Below, in pieces: positions 1 through 11,465 of a stretch of DNA of 64,000 nucleotides. The stretch's first letter is position 1. Every line of letters starts with the position of its first letter. The DNA comes from Vesta saturnalis (taxonomy: Eukaryota > Arthropoda > Insecta > Coleoptera > Lampyridae), in the NCBI GenBank assembly GCA_036346205.1, contig JARFJB010002136.1:451001-515000 (forward strand), read 5' to 3'. The position numbers were made by a program, and so were the translations under genes. Under the pieces are notes generated by a model. That model was given only the letters and a program-made list of their open reading frames with translations, searched no databases and was not told the origin of the DNA.

Positions 1-180
1 ATCATTATTACTCTGAAAAGGATAGAAAATCTGTAAGCAATGAATTTAAAATTATTAAAACCGAAAAATTTGCCAAAAAGGTGCTCGTATGGTAAGTCAT
101 TCGTTCCTGTGGCAAAAGTAGGCCATATTTTTCAATGACGTCGATAAATAGTGAAATTTACCTTCGTAAGTTATGAAAAT

Positions 181-410
181 TGAAAATACTCCCAACAGCC
201 CCGAATTGCGCCCAATCGAAAAATATTGGGCTTATGTAAAGCAGCAGTTGCTAAAACATAAAAAACCAGCAAAATCTACAATTTATTTTAAATATAAATG
301 GGTCCAAGCCACTAAACTAATCTCAAATGAGAGTGACAAAAATTAATGGACGGGTTAAAACGAAAATTACGTCGCTTTTGGATGGACGAGAGTTAAAGTT
401 TTGATGTTTG
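181..410 (+). pseudogene. Tc1/mariner-type transposase, C-terminal fragment
   Basis: The translated stretch contains NSPELRPIEKYWAYVKQQL, the region around the third catalytic acidic residue (the E of PIEKYW) of IS630/Tc1/mariner DDE transposases, followed by KYKWVQATK and, after a frame change, LKRKLRRFW, as in the C-terminus of insect relatives. The catalytic N-terminal part is missing: upstream bases 1-180 show no convincing transposase reading. It is a dead 3' remnant, probably with the rest lying left of the window. The exact subfamily cannot be decided from so short a piece. Confidence 0.7.
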
Positions 411-1394
411 GTAGAATTAGTTAAATTTAATTATTATTTAATAAAATGTTTCCGAAGAATATTTAATTTAATTTTTTTTCGTTATTTTGGACAACAAAGT
501 GGTGACAATTTTTTCTGGGACAGGCTTTATTTGCGTACGTTCCCCTCTACCAGCTGAACTATTCCTTTCTAGCTTAGAAAATCACCATATTTAAAAAAAA
601 ATTTTTATTACTAATCGTTTTCTCTTTTATAGGAGATATGTTGATATCTTATCCTTTTAGTTTAAAATCGTGTATTTTTGTTTTATACAGATTCATTTCG
701 ATAAAAATTACAGTTGTCGGCCTCAGTAAATGATAACAGTTTAAAAAAATTAATTAAGGCTGTTCTCTCGGGGCGCTATTAGCTTTTTGTAAATTTATCT
801 CGCTTGTTTTTATAAATATTCTCTTGATTTTGCACAAATACATAGCTAACATTATTATTTATGTCGCACAGGAGCCATTTTTTTGATTTTCGCCTTCGTT
901 GTATTTAATTTAATTAAAATGTAAAATAATAGAAAAATGAATTTCCTTATAAACCCAAATTTTGACACGACATAGGTAGTAATTTTCTGAGTACCTTACT
1001 TTTTTTATTTAAATTTTTTACTTAAAAGTCAATGAGAAAAATTAACATTGAGTAAACGATAAATCGTGGTTCATTCCTGCAACTGCTTTTTTTGTACATG
1101 ACGTACATTTTATGAAACAGAAAAAAACATATATGGGTATTTTTTCTTTTGACATGTAATATGTAGCAATTTCAAACAAATGTTAAATTTCCAGCAGTAT
1201 ATTAGAATAAGTAGCTGAATTTTTGCGATAGTCCTGTGGATTTATTGAAATGCAAATTCGTGTTGCATCTTCACAACAATACAGCGTACGTACAACGAGT
1301 GGTAGTATCTAGCAACACGATTGATTAAATGTTTCAATAAAAATATTATAAAAAAAGGAAATGGAAAAGGCCACGTATTTCATTCCCTCCCCAA
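411..1394. other. AT-rich stretch without recognisable gene
   Basis: I see no coding signature, TIR or RNA gene here. It is AT-rich and holds only short A/T runs. Confidence 0.6.
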
Positions 1395-1473
1395 TGGGTG
1401 GGTGGGTGTGGGTGTGGGTGTGGGTGTGGGGGTGTGGGTGCGTGTGCGCGCGTGCGTGCGTGTGTGTGTGTGT
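1395..1473. repeat. GT-rich microsatellite (GGGTGT)n/(GT)n
   Basis: Repeating GGTGTG units grade into GTGC and pure GT repeats. Two overlapping ORFs with VGVGVG or WVWVWV peptides are artefacts of this repeat, not genes. Confidence 0.95.
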
Positions 1474-2690
1474 TTTTTTTTACTCGCTAGCCGAAACTAT
1501 ACGTTCATTTGCGCTAATGAAATGGTATTGTCCTGATGGAAACACTTACTTCCGGTTTTTTCGGAAATTGAAAACATTCCTCGTATTACTGGTATAACAT
1601 ACACCTATTCTTACTTTATTTGAAAGCGAGCGAAATTTTCTTTAAAATGATATGAAACAGTCCATAGTTATCTTGAAAGATAAGAGAGATATCTATTTTT
1701 AATTTTCAACCTTCATATACATATGTAGGTATAGAAGGTTATGCAATCGACTTTTTTTTTCAGTATCGCTAAATCGACTCGTTAGTTCATTTTACAACTT
1801 TTGGTCAAGTTTCGTCAAGATCGGTCATGATGTCTGGATATCTCGGAGAGGGGGGGGGGTTATTAGGGTTAATTTTTGGTTTTAAAATAACTGCATACTG
1901 TCCGCTGATTTACCAGATTTTTTTTAGCTGCATTGAAAAAAGCAATAAAATACTACTTTCAAAAGTCTCAAGTTAATGCTGTATTACAGACCTAACTAGA
2001 CCCTATATTATTAAGTACGGCTAGTTGTGGATTCACCTTTAAACAAAACTGCTTTTTGGTTTTAATTTGGCTCTGAACCCAGAATTACCCGTAATAATAA
2101 TATTGTTCAAGTGAGAATCTATTTCTCCTGTATAAAGAGAAATAGATACAAATATATCATAATGCATTAAGTCAATTCATTTTAAAGCAGTATTTATTGC
2201 TCGCCTGATGGTTTGGATTTAAAAATAAAAGTAGAAACTGTCCCGTACTAAACATTTGTTCCAAAAATATTCACCGATAAACCGGATGTAGATTCGTTTC
2301 TAAGAATTACCCAAGATGTTTCCGGTCCACGTGTATTTGAAATATGCCTGTCAATTTAGTTGAAAGTGCCTCAACCAATTGTAGGTCTCCTGCATGTTGT
2401 AAATTAGGGCGGTTGCTTGACAAACGTTCGACATATATTTTGTTCTCTGCTACAACGCAAAAGAATGGTTGCATTAGAGTGATAACGTGTGTCTTGTAGC
2501 AATGCAAACTTTAAAAATAGTGAACCACCTACTTGAAATCTGAAGTTGTCTCAAGTGATAAAACAGCCTTAAGTTATCAACTAAATTTATGGAATATGAA
2601 AGCAAAGATAAATCTGCACTAACAGTTAGTTAAACGTATTTGAAAGCCAACTATGGAATCTAATTCAATTTTATTTTAGTGAAAATTCAC
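1474..2690. other. No recognisable gene
   Basis: AT-rich DNA with a 10-G run near 1,849-1,858. Small ORFs such as the 66-residue one at 2,307-2,507 (minus) have no motif I recognise and no splice context that I trust. Confidence 0.5.
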
Positions 2691-3500
2691 TCTATACAGG
2701 GCGTTTCTTAATAACATGCTAATATTTAAGGAGCATATTCTTGGGGGCGTTTTGAGAAAAAAAACTTCGTATAAACATATGTCCTAAATGTCTTAACTTT
2801 TGAACTACTGGGTGCTAAAGTTTTAAGAAAAAAATCTTTTTTGTATGATAACTTTGGTATGATCCTAGATATATTTGTGAAAAGTAGTACGCATCTTACA
2901 TGCAACGCAGGCATTTTCCGCTGTACAACATAATTTTTTATTCTTGCCAGAGGCGTTCATGCGGAATTTGCACTGAATCATTTTAAAAATAAAAGTGATA
3001 CGCCACAACTTTTTATCAAAGTAAAAATTATTTTTGAAATCCTCATTCCTTTTTGAGCATATCTGGTTTCTTGATTTTTTCTTCGACGTACGGTTTTCGC
3101 ATTAAAAAATCAAATTCATTCATGTGCATTACGCCAGACCACAATTTATATCATTTATTTACGAGATTAATTTTTAAACGATAAAATTATGAGATTGATG
3201 TAATCTAAATACATTTTGGAATGCCAACACAAATTTACCTTGAACGCACAAGAAACGAATTAAATCAGATGTTGAAAATGTCCACCTCCTGCAAATGTGC
3301 ATGCCTCTGCTCGTTTTCTCATGGACTCACGTAACCTTTGGAGAATGTCGGGACTTTGTCTAATGGTTAGCAAGAAACTATGATTCGAACTGTTGAGGTC
3401 CGGGGACCTATACTTCATTTTTTAACTAGGAGTAAACTCAGAAGACTACAATATAAAATATCACTAAATTTGGTAAGCAAAACTATTTGGCGCTAATTTT
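2691..3500 (-). mobile_element. Mariner-like (DUF4817-type) transposon end with transposase C-terminus
   Basis: On the minus strand 3,267-3,353 reads PDILQRLRESMRKRAEACTF followed by a GGGHFQHLI end and a stop. This matches the typical tail of the insect mariner-like transposases whose N-terminus is annotated as DUF4817 (arginine/alanine/cysteine-rich last helix). The side away from the gene begins near 2,695 with ACAGGGCGTTTC, resembling the ACAGGGTG-type ends of the other elements in this window. Bases 2,830-2,950 recur in inverted orientation near 6,565-6,680. Only the 3' end of the element survives. Confidence 0.6.
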
Positions 3501-4018
3501 GAATTTTTAAGAAGAGGTAAACATTGTTCACAGATAGGTTAGGTTATAGTAAGCAGTGTAATGATTTTATTATATATGTAAGCTCTTATTTCGAATTAGT
3601 AATTGTTTGCTAGATAAAAATACTTTGAGTAAGTGCGGTTTGTGTAAACCATACAGCTTTGAACGTTTCGATTTTATTTTGAAATGAAAATTTTCCACAT
3701 TAAATACCATTTTACTTACCTCTGATAGTAAAATACCATTCTATAAAGTTACAAATTTACTTTTAAATCTACAGTTTACTATAAATTATAAACTTAGTAA
3801 AATAGAATACAAAAAGAAGTAAGTGCTTTACAGTGAACAAAGAATACTACGTACAATTTCAAATATTTGTCATACAAGGCTCATTATTGGTTACAAGAAA
3901 TAAATGCTTACATGTACATAATTATATCATACATATGTGAAATACAAGACAAAAACAGTTTTTTGTTGATACGCTTAAACTTTAATACTGGTGGTAACAG
4001 CAGTTATATTCTATCGTG
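3501..4018. other. No recognisable gene
   Basis: AT-rich spacer between two element remnants; nothing supported. Confidence 0.5.
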
Positions 4019-4019
4019 C

Positions 4020-4090
<71 letters not shown>
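4019..4090. repeat. (TA)n microsatellite
   Basis: About 35 uninterrupted TA units. The YIYIYI ORFs on both strands here are repeat artefacts. Confidence 0.97.
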
Positions 4091-4094
<4 letters not shown>

Positions 4095-5820
4095 CGATAG
4101 AAGGATTGACCTATTTAGTGTAAGAAAAATGTTGGAGGCTAATGAACTACGGAGTTTATCTATATACGTTTTCCGATTTAATTCAGTGTCAATTACAATA
4201 CCCAGTAAGTTGACACTTGTCCTATTTGCTATCCTTTTCTTTGTATTAAAATTAATTTTTTTCATTTTACTTGGATTGTATTTTAATTTATTCATTTTTA
4301 ATCACTCGCCAATTAGTATGGTCATCTGGGACATGAAGTATTAAACTCGCTGTCATTGCTGCCCTCGCAGAAAACAGTCATTTCATTTGCATATTGGATA
4401 CACTTATATGAACCAATTGCGTTAGCAAGGTCATTGACATAAGACAACAATTAAAAGAGGACCCAATGCCGAACTTTGAGGTACACAAATTGAGACAGGT
4501 TCGATATTAGATGACTTGCTATTGAATGATACATATTGCATTTGATTAGTTAGGTATGAACGAAAAAAGTCTAATGGTTTACCTCTTACACTGTAATAAT
4601 TTAACTTTTCCAGTAATGAGGATAGCAACACACAATCGTAGTCCTTAGATAAATCATAAAGGAGTGCAGCTCCTTTTCTGCCATTTTCAAATGTATTAAC
4701 AACATATTCGATTAAACTAGAGACTGCGTTGATAGTTGACGAACCAGCTCTGAAGCCGAACTGGCTTCCAATGAGTATTTGATTTTTGTTTAAATAGTCT
4801 ATTAATCGATTTATTGTTAAGGTTTCAATCACTTTACCTAGACAGGAACGATTGATATTGGTCGATAATTATCAACTAGCAAAAACAATCTTTAATCAGT
4901 TCTGTAAAATATACACCAATAATATCAACACAGTTTAATAAAATTTTGCCATTTAATTCATAAATATCGCAGCTCCTAGATTTAGACAGTTTTTGTACAA
5001 TGCTGTAAACTTCATGATATGTGGCCGGTGCAAAATAGAAAGAATTGTTTGGAGAAGTCATATTTATTAAACAATTGTTAACCTTCGTGTTAGAACTACG
5101 AAAGGTATCTACAATTGAATTACCAATGGAAGCGAATTGTAGGTTTAAATCATTAGGTGATAACGCAGATTCGTAATGTTTAGTTCGATTTCTCTTATAG
5201 TTAACCAATCTCCATCCATCTCTTATTTTGTTATCACAGGCAGAAATAAAATTATTATAAGCTGTTTTTTTTTGTGTTTCCAAATAACGTGCGATAGTTA
5301 CTCTTAAGATTTCTATAGTATTTGTGCAACATCTCCACTTACATCAGCTTTTATTTTTGTTGCTGATAATATAGATCACATTTGTTTTAGTTCATCAGTT
5401 TTTAACTGTAGTTTTATAACACGTTAGCTTATAATCACTCCAATTTATTTCAAGAAGGCGGATCGGAATTTATTTATGCGTGGTTTTGTAATTAATCTTT
5501 TCCAAATAATGTCACTAGGGATACTGTAATTAATATGTTTTACATAGATAAATTGATCGTAATGATCTGATAAATGACAATTTACAATTGCAGATATAAA
5601 CAAGTCATCATTAATATTTGTTGCGATATTATCAATGCAATTTGAAGACACTTTAGTTACTCAGGCAACATTGAAAATGCAGGTTTTAAGACTATACATT
5701 TTAAATATATTTAGAGGGTAATTTCCATTCTCGTTAAGTTGATTAACGTTTAAGTTAAAGTCACCAAAACTATAATGTTTTTGTATTTATTAATGAAATG
5801 CATTAGTAATCTAAGAAGGG
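4095..5820 (-). pseudogene. Non-LTR retrotransposon ORF2 relic (endonuclease and reverse transcriptase)
   Basis: Read right to left, the pieces follow the order of a jockey/CR1-type ORF2. Near 5,720-5,770 an endonuclease remnant reads NFNLNVNQLNENG (the GDFN region). 5,445-5,651 reads CIDNIATN and ...VNCHLSDHYDQF, the endonuclease Ser-Asp-His motif. 4,876-5,283 is the linker before the polymerase, and 4,431-4,832 has the reverse transcriptase part with QFGFRAGSSTINAV and KDYDCVLL. 4,095-4,295 reads SVNLLGIVIDTELNRKTYID, the thumb region, and ends at the TA repeat. Multiple frame changes and stops make it dead. The motif-A aspartate region is altered (YDLSKDYDCV). The exact clade is uncertain. 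Confidence 0.8.
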
Positions 5821-5824
5821 GGTA

Positions 5825-6200
5825 AAAAAAATTTTAAATTGATCTGTTTCATTAATTTATACAATGAAGAACAACACATCTGTGATAAATCAGGACGACT
5901 CCGTACTTCTTTTAAAATTTTTGTTGGAAGTTCATTGTTGTGAAAGAAGTTGTGTATTATTTGTCAAACACATTTCTTAGTTGTTTCAGCGTACATTGCT
6001 ACAACATGTGGCCGTCCTCCAGAATGGGTAACAGCTCCGGTATCTTTATATTCTTTCATTGTGTCGTAAACAGTAGATTTTGTTACTCCTAAAATGTATT
6101 TTTTAATAAGGATAATTTAGGTTAAACATTCTCTTACCTGCTGTATCTGCAATTTTCTTGTCAATGGTGGTTATTTTCATTTGAGGAGTATCAGGCAAAA
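5825..6200 (-). pseudogene. Long-spacer IS630/Tc1-like transposase, N-terminal fragment
   Basis: The minus strand reads GVTKSTVYDTMKEYKDTGAV, a helix-turn-helix, followed by SGGRPHVVAMY and QIIHNFFHNNELPTKILKEV, then SSLYKLMKQINLKF. This order (HTH, HNFF...ELPT, second HTH) is that of the N-terminal DNA-binding half of the family seen more completely at 12.4-13.8 kb. The catalytic half is absent; the adjoining DNA on the left is the non-LTR relic, which may have inserted into it. One stop interrupts the reading. Confidence 0.7.
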
Positions 6201-6814
6201 TTTGCTTATACATGTTTAAGATGTACTGCTTTTCCGTCACCAATCAATGACCCAAATTCAAGCGTGTACATTTTTTTACAGGAGATACATTCACCTTGCT
6301 TGTGCTTGGCGTCGAGTCCATATTTAAAAAAATAGGTACTTGATAAGAAAATACCGAATTTGGTTATTAAAAGAACTGAGTTGTTTAGTTGAAATTTAGG
6401 TAAACAGACATAAAACACAAAAAAAAACAAGAATGAAATATAAAAACGTAAAAAGATAAACAACACAAGTGCAACTGACAGTTAAAATTGTCAATTTAGA
6501 AATTTTCCTAATGTAAACAAGGCGACATGTGTGCCAATTGAAAGTAACCTTTTTTTCGAGAATTATTTGAAATAAAATTATGTTGTAGATGCCTTTTGAC
6601 GCGTACAACGTTTCACAGAACTATCTCGGGTCATACCAAAGTTATCATAAAAAAGATTTTTTCTTAAAGCTTAAACGATATGTTCAGATGAAGTATTCGA
6701 AGAAGAACCTTTCAAAATGTCAAAACAACCTTTACCAGGCAGTTAACACCGTGCATTGCTCCAAATGGAAACATTTTTGAACATTTAATATAAAATTTGT
6801 AATTCATTGTGTTC
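6201..6814. repeat. Repeat segment related to 2.8-2.95 kb
   Basis: Bases about 6,565-6,680 are an inverted, diverged copy of about 2,830-2,950 (shared core ATGATAACTTTGGTATGA read on opposite strands). No gene is visible; small ORFs at 6,206-6,780 lack motifs. Confidence 0.55.
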
Positions 6815-7490
6815 TTTAATTCCATTATAAAGTTTATAGTTATGCTGCTCTACGAATAAATGATTATTAAACGTTACTCTTTTATAGCTCAAAATATTGT
6901 ATTGTGCCACAAAACCTATAGCTTCACAGTTTTATTACAGTTAGCACTGTTTCATTTTTGTTTTTCTGTGAATTAGGACATTGTCTCAATATATTTTATA
7001 GGCCCTATTGTGACAAATTCAAACAAAGCAACAATTTTCAACTTTATCACTAAATAATTCAAAAACACTTAGGAATAGGTAGTACAAAGTGCATATCTAT
7101 TGAAAACTGCTATTCAAATCTGTAGTAAAATACAGGGTGTGCCATTTAAAAAAAAATCAGAAAAATTACATTGAGAATAATGGACCACCCTGTATATGTA
7201 GAGAAAAGAGTCTGCAATCTGAATGTAGAAGTTAGCCGTAGACCCATAGTACCTTATATCATTTTGCTCAGCATTTAACACAGAATTCAAATATATAAAA
7301 ATATATAGGGTGTTCCATTAAAAAAACACATGTTTAGTGTAGTGTAACTCGAAAATGGGCCATCCTGTATATACGCAAATATTTTTACAAGAGGCCCCTC
7401 GTTGTTGACTACCATAATCTGTTATAAGATTTTTTTTTTAAATCTACAGTATAGTCGTAATGATCCACCCCCAAATCGACAGGTAAGCGG
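6815..7490 (+). repeat. Dispersed non-coding repeat, copy 1
   Basis: The segment starting near TTCATTGTGTTCTTTAATT recurs inverted at about 15,580-16,300, direct at 16,858-17,137, and its right part again at 18,500-18,830. It contains two small dyads at 7,132-7,199 and 7,303-7,375, each opened by an AGGGTGT motif and closed by a CCTGTATAT motif. In the 16-17 kb region the same sequence forms the arms of a mariner-like element, so this copy is probably a solo arm or MITE-like derivative. Confidence 0.7.
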
Positions 7491-7624
7491 ACATATTCCT
7501 TCAAAGTGATATTAGTGGAGTGTATTTAGCCATAACATTACGCGTATTTAAATTTTTAAGATTTTTCAGTTTAAGAGCTGCTATTCTGTTTCTTTTGAAA
7601 GCCACACAAAGTGACTAGTGAAAA

Positions 7625-7900
7625 TGACCATCGAAATTCTGTCGGGATGGACAATTGTAAACGCGTTTATTTTATACAAAAAAGTTACTGAAAAAATATT
7701 AGCATAGTGCGATTTAGAGAGGAGATTGCCATGCATTTGCTGCAAATAAGTGAAAAGGAAAAGTCTCCATCCGCAGAAATACAGTTTATAGAAGAAAGCA
7801 ACCATCAGAGGTGTGTAGTTTGTTATGAGAACACCTTCTCGCTATAAGTGTACTCAATGTAATAAGTTTTACTGTATACCTTGTTTTACCTCTGCCTATA
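7625..7900 (+). pseudogene. piggyBac-type transposase, C-terminal zinc-finger fragment
   Basis: The plus strand reads ILSGWTIVNAFILYKKVTEK, the last catalytic-domain helix of PGBD-type transposases, then RFREEIAMHL after a frame change, RCVVCYENT, and in another frame SRYKCTQCNKFYCIPCF. The spaced Cys pairs (CVVC, CTQC, CIPC) are the cross-brace zinc finger that ends piggyBac proteins. Two frame changes break it, and everything upstream (the DDD core) is missing. Confidence 0.8.
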
Positions 7901-7921
7901 ATTGCACATTGTAAAACTCAC

Positions 7922-8128
7922 TTGGGTCAGGCCAAACAAAAAATTTTGTTCACTGAGCTGTACATTTTTATTTTCCATAAGGTTACTAACATAATGCAAA
8001 GCAAACATGGCGAGACCTTGAAACCCAACATGCGAAACAGAAATGAGTAGCGTGGCCATTAGGCCTAAAAGTTGCGCGAGCCACAGTTGCTTCGCATGAC
8101 GGTCAACGTATTTGCGGTTGCCAGCCAA
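7922..8128 (-). CDS. Exon-like ORF of an unrecognised host protein
   Basis: This 207-nt block is open for exactly 69 codons and is framed by an acceptor (TTTTTCCTAG ending at 8,129) and a GTGAGT donor (7,916-7,921), both in phase 0. It reads GNRKYVDRHAKQLWLAQLLG..., followed by LLISVSHVGFQGLAMFALHY and VQLSEQNFLFGLTQ. The peptide is leucine-rich and helical-looking, either a membrane segment or a HEAT-like helix pair. Base composition is clearly less AT-rich than the surroundings, unlike the transposon relics. I do not recognise the protein and see no partner exon nearby, so it could be one exon of a gene with long introns, or a captured or duplicated exon. Confidence 0.45.
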
Positions 8129-8890
8129 CTAGGAAAAAGCAGATCCTGTGGTATTCCTTGAGTAACACTTAATTATTATGAAATTGTTCTGTCTACAGAT
8201 GCCCTTTGTCCTCTGTCTGCTGTGAACGATTGTATAATCATTCCAGCTTTTCACCTAAATCTGATGTAGTGTAACATTACATTAAGAGAGGTGTCTAATC
8301 ACAACAAAACCCTTGGAGAAATTCAACAGAATAAAGATTGATATTTTGTTTTGATCTGTAAAAATTATAATGTCATCCATTATATCTATTAGTCGTAATA
8401 CAGTTGTAACCTTTTTTCAAATCTCGATTGAATTTTTCTTTTATTTGTAATTCCATTGTTTTCAATAGTACTGGTAAAACACTAATACATTGAAAATGAG
8501 TGTAATCTGTTAGAGAGTTTATTTTTAATTTCTTTCCACTTGAGAGGTGAACAAGAAATTTGCAAAAATTCATTAATTTTATGCGTAGTATGTTAATCTA
8601 TGTAAGGGTAGCAGCATAAAATTAGTACTATGTTTAAGCGTTGAATGAATAACAGGAAAGAAGCGCGTTCTTATGGAGTTATTTGTAGCCAAAAATCCCT
8701 CTTATAGTTGGATGGTGTCGTCGTTTGCATGTAACATAATCCCTCTTAGTAGGCAGTCGACATATAGCTCTCGTTATTGTTACTTCGAGTCAGTGTTTAT
8801 TACTAGTACGTGTATTTTTAATTGCTAGTTTTCCAACTGACGATACTACTAAACTGTTGAATGATATAAACTGATCAGCATTTTATGATT
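8129..8890. other. No recognisable gene
   Basis: AT-rich DNA; the 66-residue minus-strand ORF at 8,373-8,573 has no recognised motif. Confidence 0.5.
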
Positions 8891-8894
8891 AGTA

Positions 8895-9141
8895 ATGTCA
8901 GGAAGGTTTTCGGTCAAATGCAGTTATATTAATTGCAGTAATGTGTCATTTTTCCACTTCCCGATAAGACAGTTAACGACTAAAAGAATGGGTGAAGCGC
9001 TCCGGAAATATAAAATTAGATTACAACTGCTCAGAGGAATTAAAACAAAAAAATTTGTGAAAAACATTTTACTACTGAATGTTCGACGAGAAAGCGAAAA
9101 CGTCTGCAATAAAATGCACTTCCTGTATCATATCTATCAGG
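8895..9141 (+). pseudogene. THAP-domain exon, P-element-like, frameshifted
   Basis: The ORF opens with MSGRFSVKCSYINCSNVSFF, the start of a C2CH THAP zinc finger (C-x4-C followed by FFHFP). After frame changes near 8,985 and 9,060 the rest of the domain is readable: RLKEWVKRSGNIKLDYN, then CEKHFTTEC, which supplies the C-x2-H pair. The segment ends at a GTGAGT donor (9,141-9,146), consistent with the first exon of a P-element or THAP9-like transposase. The remaining P-element exons are not adjacent; the P relic at 23.3-24.5 kb is a separate fragment. Confidence 0.7.
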
Positions 9142-9146
9142 TGAGT

Positions 9147-9796
9147 AATATTTTTAATTTTGTTGGATTTTTAAGTTTTTATTTTCAGTAAAACAAAATT
9201 CTGTGTGAGTCCGCCTTTTGGGTGTAGGTTATAGTCGAGATCCAGTAAAAATTATATACAGTGTGAAAACATAAACTAAAATAGTCGAGATTTAGAAACA
9301 TCGGAACAGTGTATATGTACTCTAAGTGCTTGTGATATTTCTTTCCATTTGTGATGTTCTTGAGCTCGTAACTGGCTGTGATGGAGGTCCACATACCAAA
9401 AGTCATTATGATCTGCAGATAGTCTGAGCTAAGTCATCAAATAGCAGCCTATCGCAAAGCTTTGAGAGAAAAAAATAGATTTCCCCTTGTGAGATTATTT
9501 GAAGCACCATTCACAGATATCTAAATTATAATAATTAGGTACTATTACAAAAAAATCTGCATACAATAGCCTTTCTGAGGAAGTGGTTATGAATATAGAT
9601 AGCAACTACATTAGGTAGTACTACAGAGCAAATAGAAGCCAAGTATAAAAATTCCCAAACTGTCCTGCTTATACAAAAGATCTATCTAAAATCATTCCCA
9701 AGATGTTATTAAGGTAGGTAGCATGAGAACCAAGAATCGCACAGGGAACAATCTAATTGCAACATGTGATTGAAAATTATGTAAGAAATGTATATA
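9147..9796. other. No recognisable gene; contains a short shared repeat
   Basis: Bases 9,725-9,786 match, inverted, 46,249-46,313 (shared core GAGAACCAAGAATCGC and AGGGAACAATCTAATT). Nothing else is recognised. Confidence 0.5.
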
Positions 9797-9798
9797 TA

Positions 9799-10076
9799 CA
9801 GTATGTCCCCGTATTGAGTTTACAAGAGGGTAAAATAACAAAAAATATTTTTATTTCAAAAAACAGTATATGGGGTTTTGGTCTGCTTGTATAGAAATTA
9901 GTTTCTACCGAATTAAAAATGTATTCATGTTTAGGACGCGCCTGTGGTAACTAGATATCTAAACTATTGTTAGGTAAACTGCCCTTTATGTAAGAGATAT
10001 CAAAAAAATTTATTAAGGAAAAATGTAAGGAATTCAAAATAATGGACAAGTGCCAAATTTCACCCAGATTTGAGTA
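9799..10076 (+). repeat. Left long TIR
   Basis: It pairs with 11,466-11,735 in inverse orientation; a few substitutions and a small indel near 9,850 (left copy longer) separate the arms. Confidence 0.9.
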
Positions 10077-10222
10077 AGTTGGTTTCACCCGCAATTGTAC
10101 GTACATTACGTTAAAACGAAAATGTAATTACATTTTATAAACTTTTAACCTAGCTACTCATTACGCGCAAGTAGGAGGCTATGACTGAAAAATGTCAAAT
10201 AATGATTTAATGTCAGATAAAA

Positions 10223-11171
10223 TTGAAGAGATTTGTTGTCAAAAATGTTAACGTTGCAACATTTAATACAATGTTTCCTGGTGTTACAGTTTCCCGTATC
10301 GGTGTCAAGAAGTTGGTAAATAATTTTTTAAAAACTGGTTCCGTAATCAATTTAAAGAAAAAGATAGTCCATGATGAAGAAGATGCTGCTAGTCTGTTGG
10401 TGTTGGATTCAGTAGAATATCAGCCAACACGTTGCTTGAGGAGGCGGTCACTTCAACTAGGTATTAGCAAATCACACATTCAAAGGATTTTGAAGGAACA
10501 CAGAATACATGCTTCTAAACCCATCTTTAATCATACTTTGGGGCCAGGAGATGATGCAAACAAAACGTCTCTATTTTTGTTTATGGGTGGGAAATGAGAT
10601 TATGAAAAACAGAAATTTTCTTCATAATGTTTTGTTTTCCAATGAAGCAACCTTTTCTATCAACGGGACGGTAATCCTAACTTTAGAATTGTGAATAAGC
10701 GTCAATATTTGGTTAAAGTAAACGTGTGGTGTGCTGTTTCTTAACATGGAGTAATAGGCCCATATTTTTTTAATCAGCACACATACCTGGATATTTTGAG
10801 AAATTTTCTCCGCGATGGTTTAAGTGATTTACCTCTTGATTATCGTCGCTCAATTTATTTTCAACATGATGGCTGTCTGACTCATTATTCTCGTATTATT
10901 GTTGACTGGCTAAATCGTGAATTTGGAGACAACTGGATTGGCTGAAATGGTCCAGTTTTATGGCCCCCAAGGGGCCAGATTTTTATTTGTGGGGGCGTTT
11001 AAAACAAATTGTTTACAAGGAATACTTACCTAATAATATGGAAACGTTAAAAGATCGGATCAGAGATGCTATTGCATCTTTAACAATTCAAGAAATCCGC
11101 AACAATTATAATCACGACTTAAAATTGAATTGTGTACTGAGAGTTGAGAGTGGTGGTGGGTTAATCAAATA
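10223..11171 (+). pseudogene. DUF4817-type mariner-like transposase, degraded
   Basis: The N-terminal HTH region reads VSRIGVKKLVNNFLKTGSV, then LQLGISKSHIQRILKEHRIH (second HTH). After frame changes come LFSNEATFSINGT (first catalytic position, usually D in SDEATF, here N), VNVWCAVS, VIGPYFF and IYFQHDGCLTHYSRIIVDWL with the second catalytic D. A stop at about 10,942 lies just before GPVLWPPRGPDFYLWGRLKQ with the third. The tail is IRDAIASLTIQEIRNNYNHD. At least three frame changes or stops, plus the D-to-N change, make it inactive. It sits centrally between the long TIRs. Confidence 0.85.
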
Positions 11172-11206
11172 GTTAAAAATGTTGCTGATTTATTTTTTTT
11201 TTTCGA

Positions 11207-11440
11207 TTTATGGACACACTGTATTAATATTGAAAATTCGATTACAAATTTGTTCGTTATACATCAAGCACAAATTTTTATTCCTTTGTAATTTTTTCGT
11301 AAAATTAATAAATCTTTTTTCCATTGTTTTTATTTTATGAACACACTATATTAACATTAAAGACTTGATTGCAGATTTGCTCGTTATAAATCAAGCACAA
11401 ATTTTTATTCCTTTGACATGTTTTTTGTAAAACTAAAAAC
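11207..11440 (+). repeat. Tandem duplication of about 120 bp
   Basis: Two direct copies (about 11,207-11,325 and 11,330-11,440) share TCAAGCACAAATTTTTATTC and a preceding GACACACT/GAACACACT motif. It lies between the transposase stop and the right TIR. Confidence 0.75.
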
Positions 11441-11465
11441 AAAATCTAACGTTTTCGTTTTAATA

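Noticed and set aside
1321..1597. ORFs with Gly-Val or Trp-Val repeats
   Set aside because: Products of the GT-rich microsatellite in two frames.
2307..2507. 66-residue ORF (minus) as a small gene
   Set aside because: No motif, splice signal or composition change supports it.
3867..4344. ORFs with long Tyr-Ile repeats on both strands
   Set aside because: They are translations of the (TA)n microsatellite; the same applies at 11.7, 29.9 and 46.2 kb.
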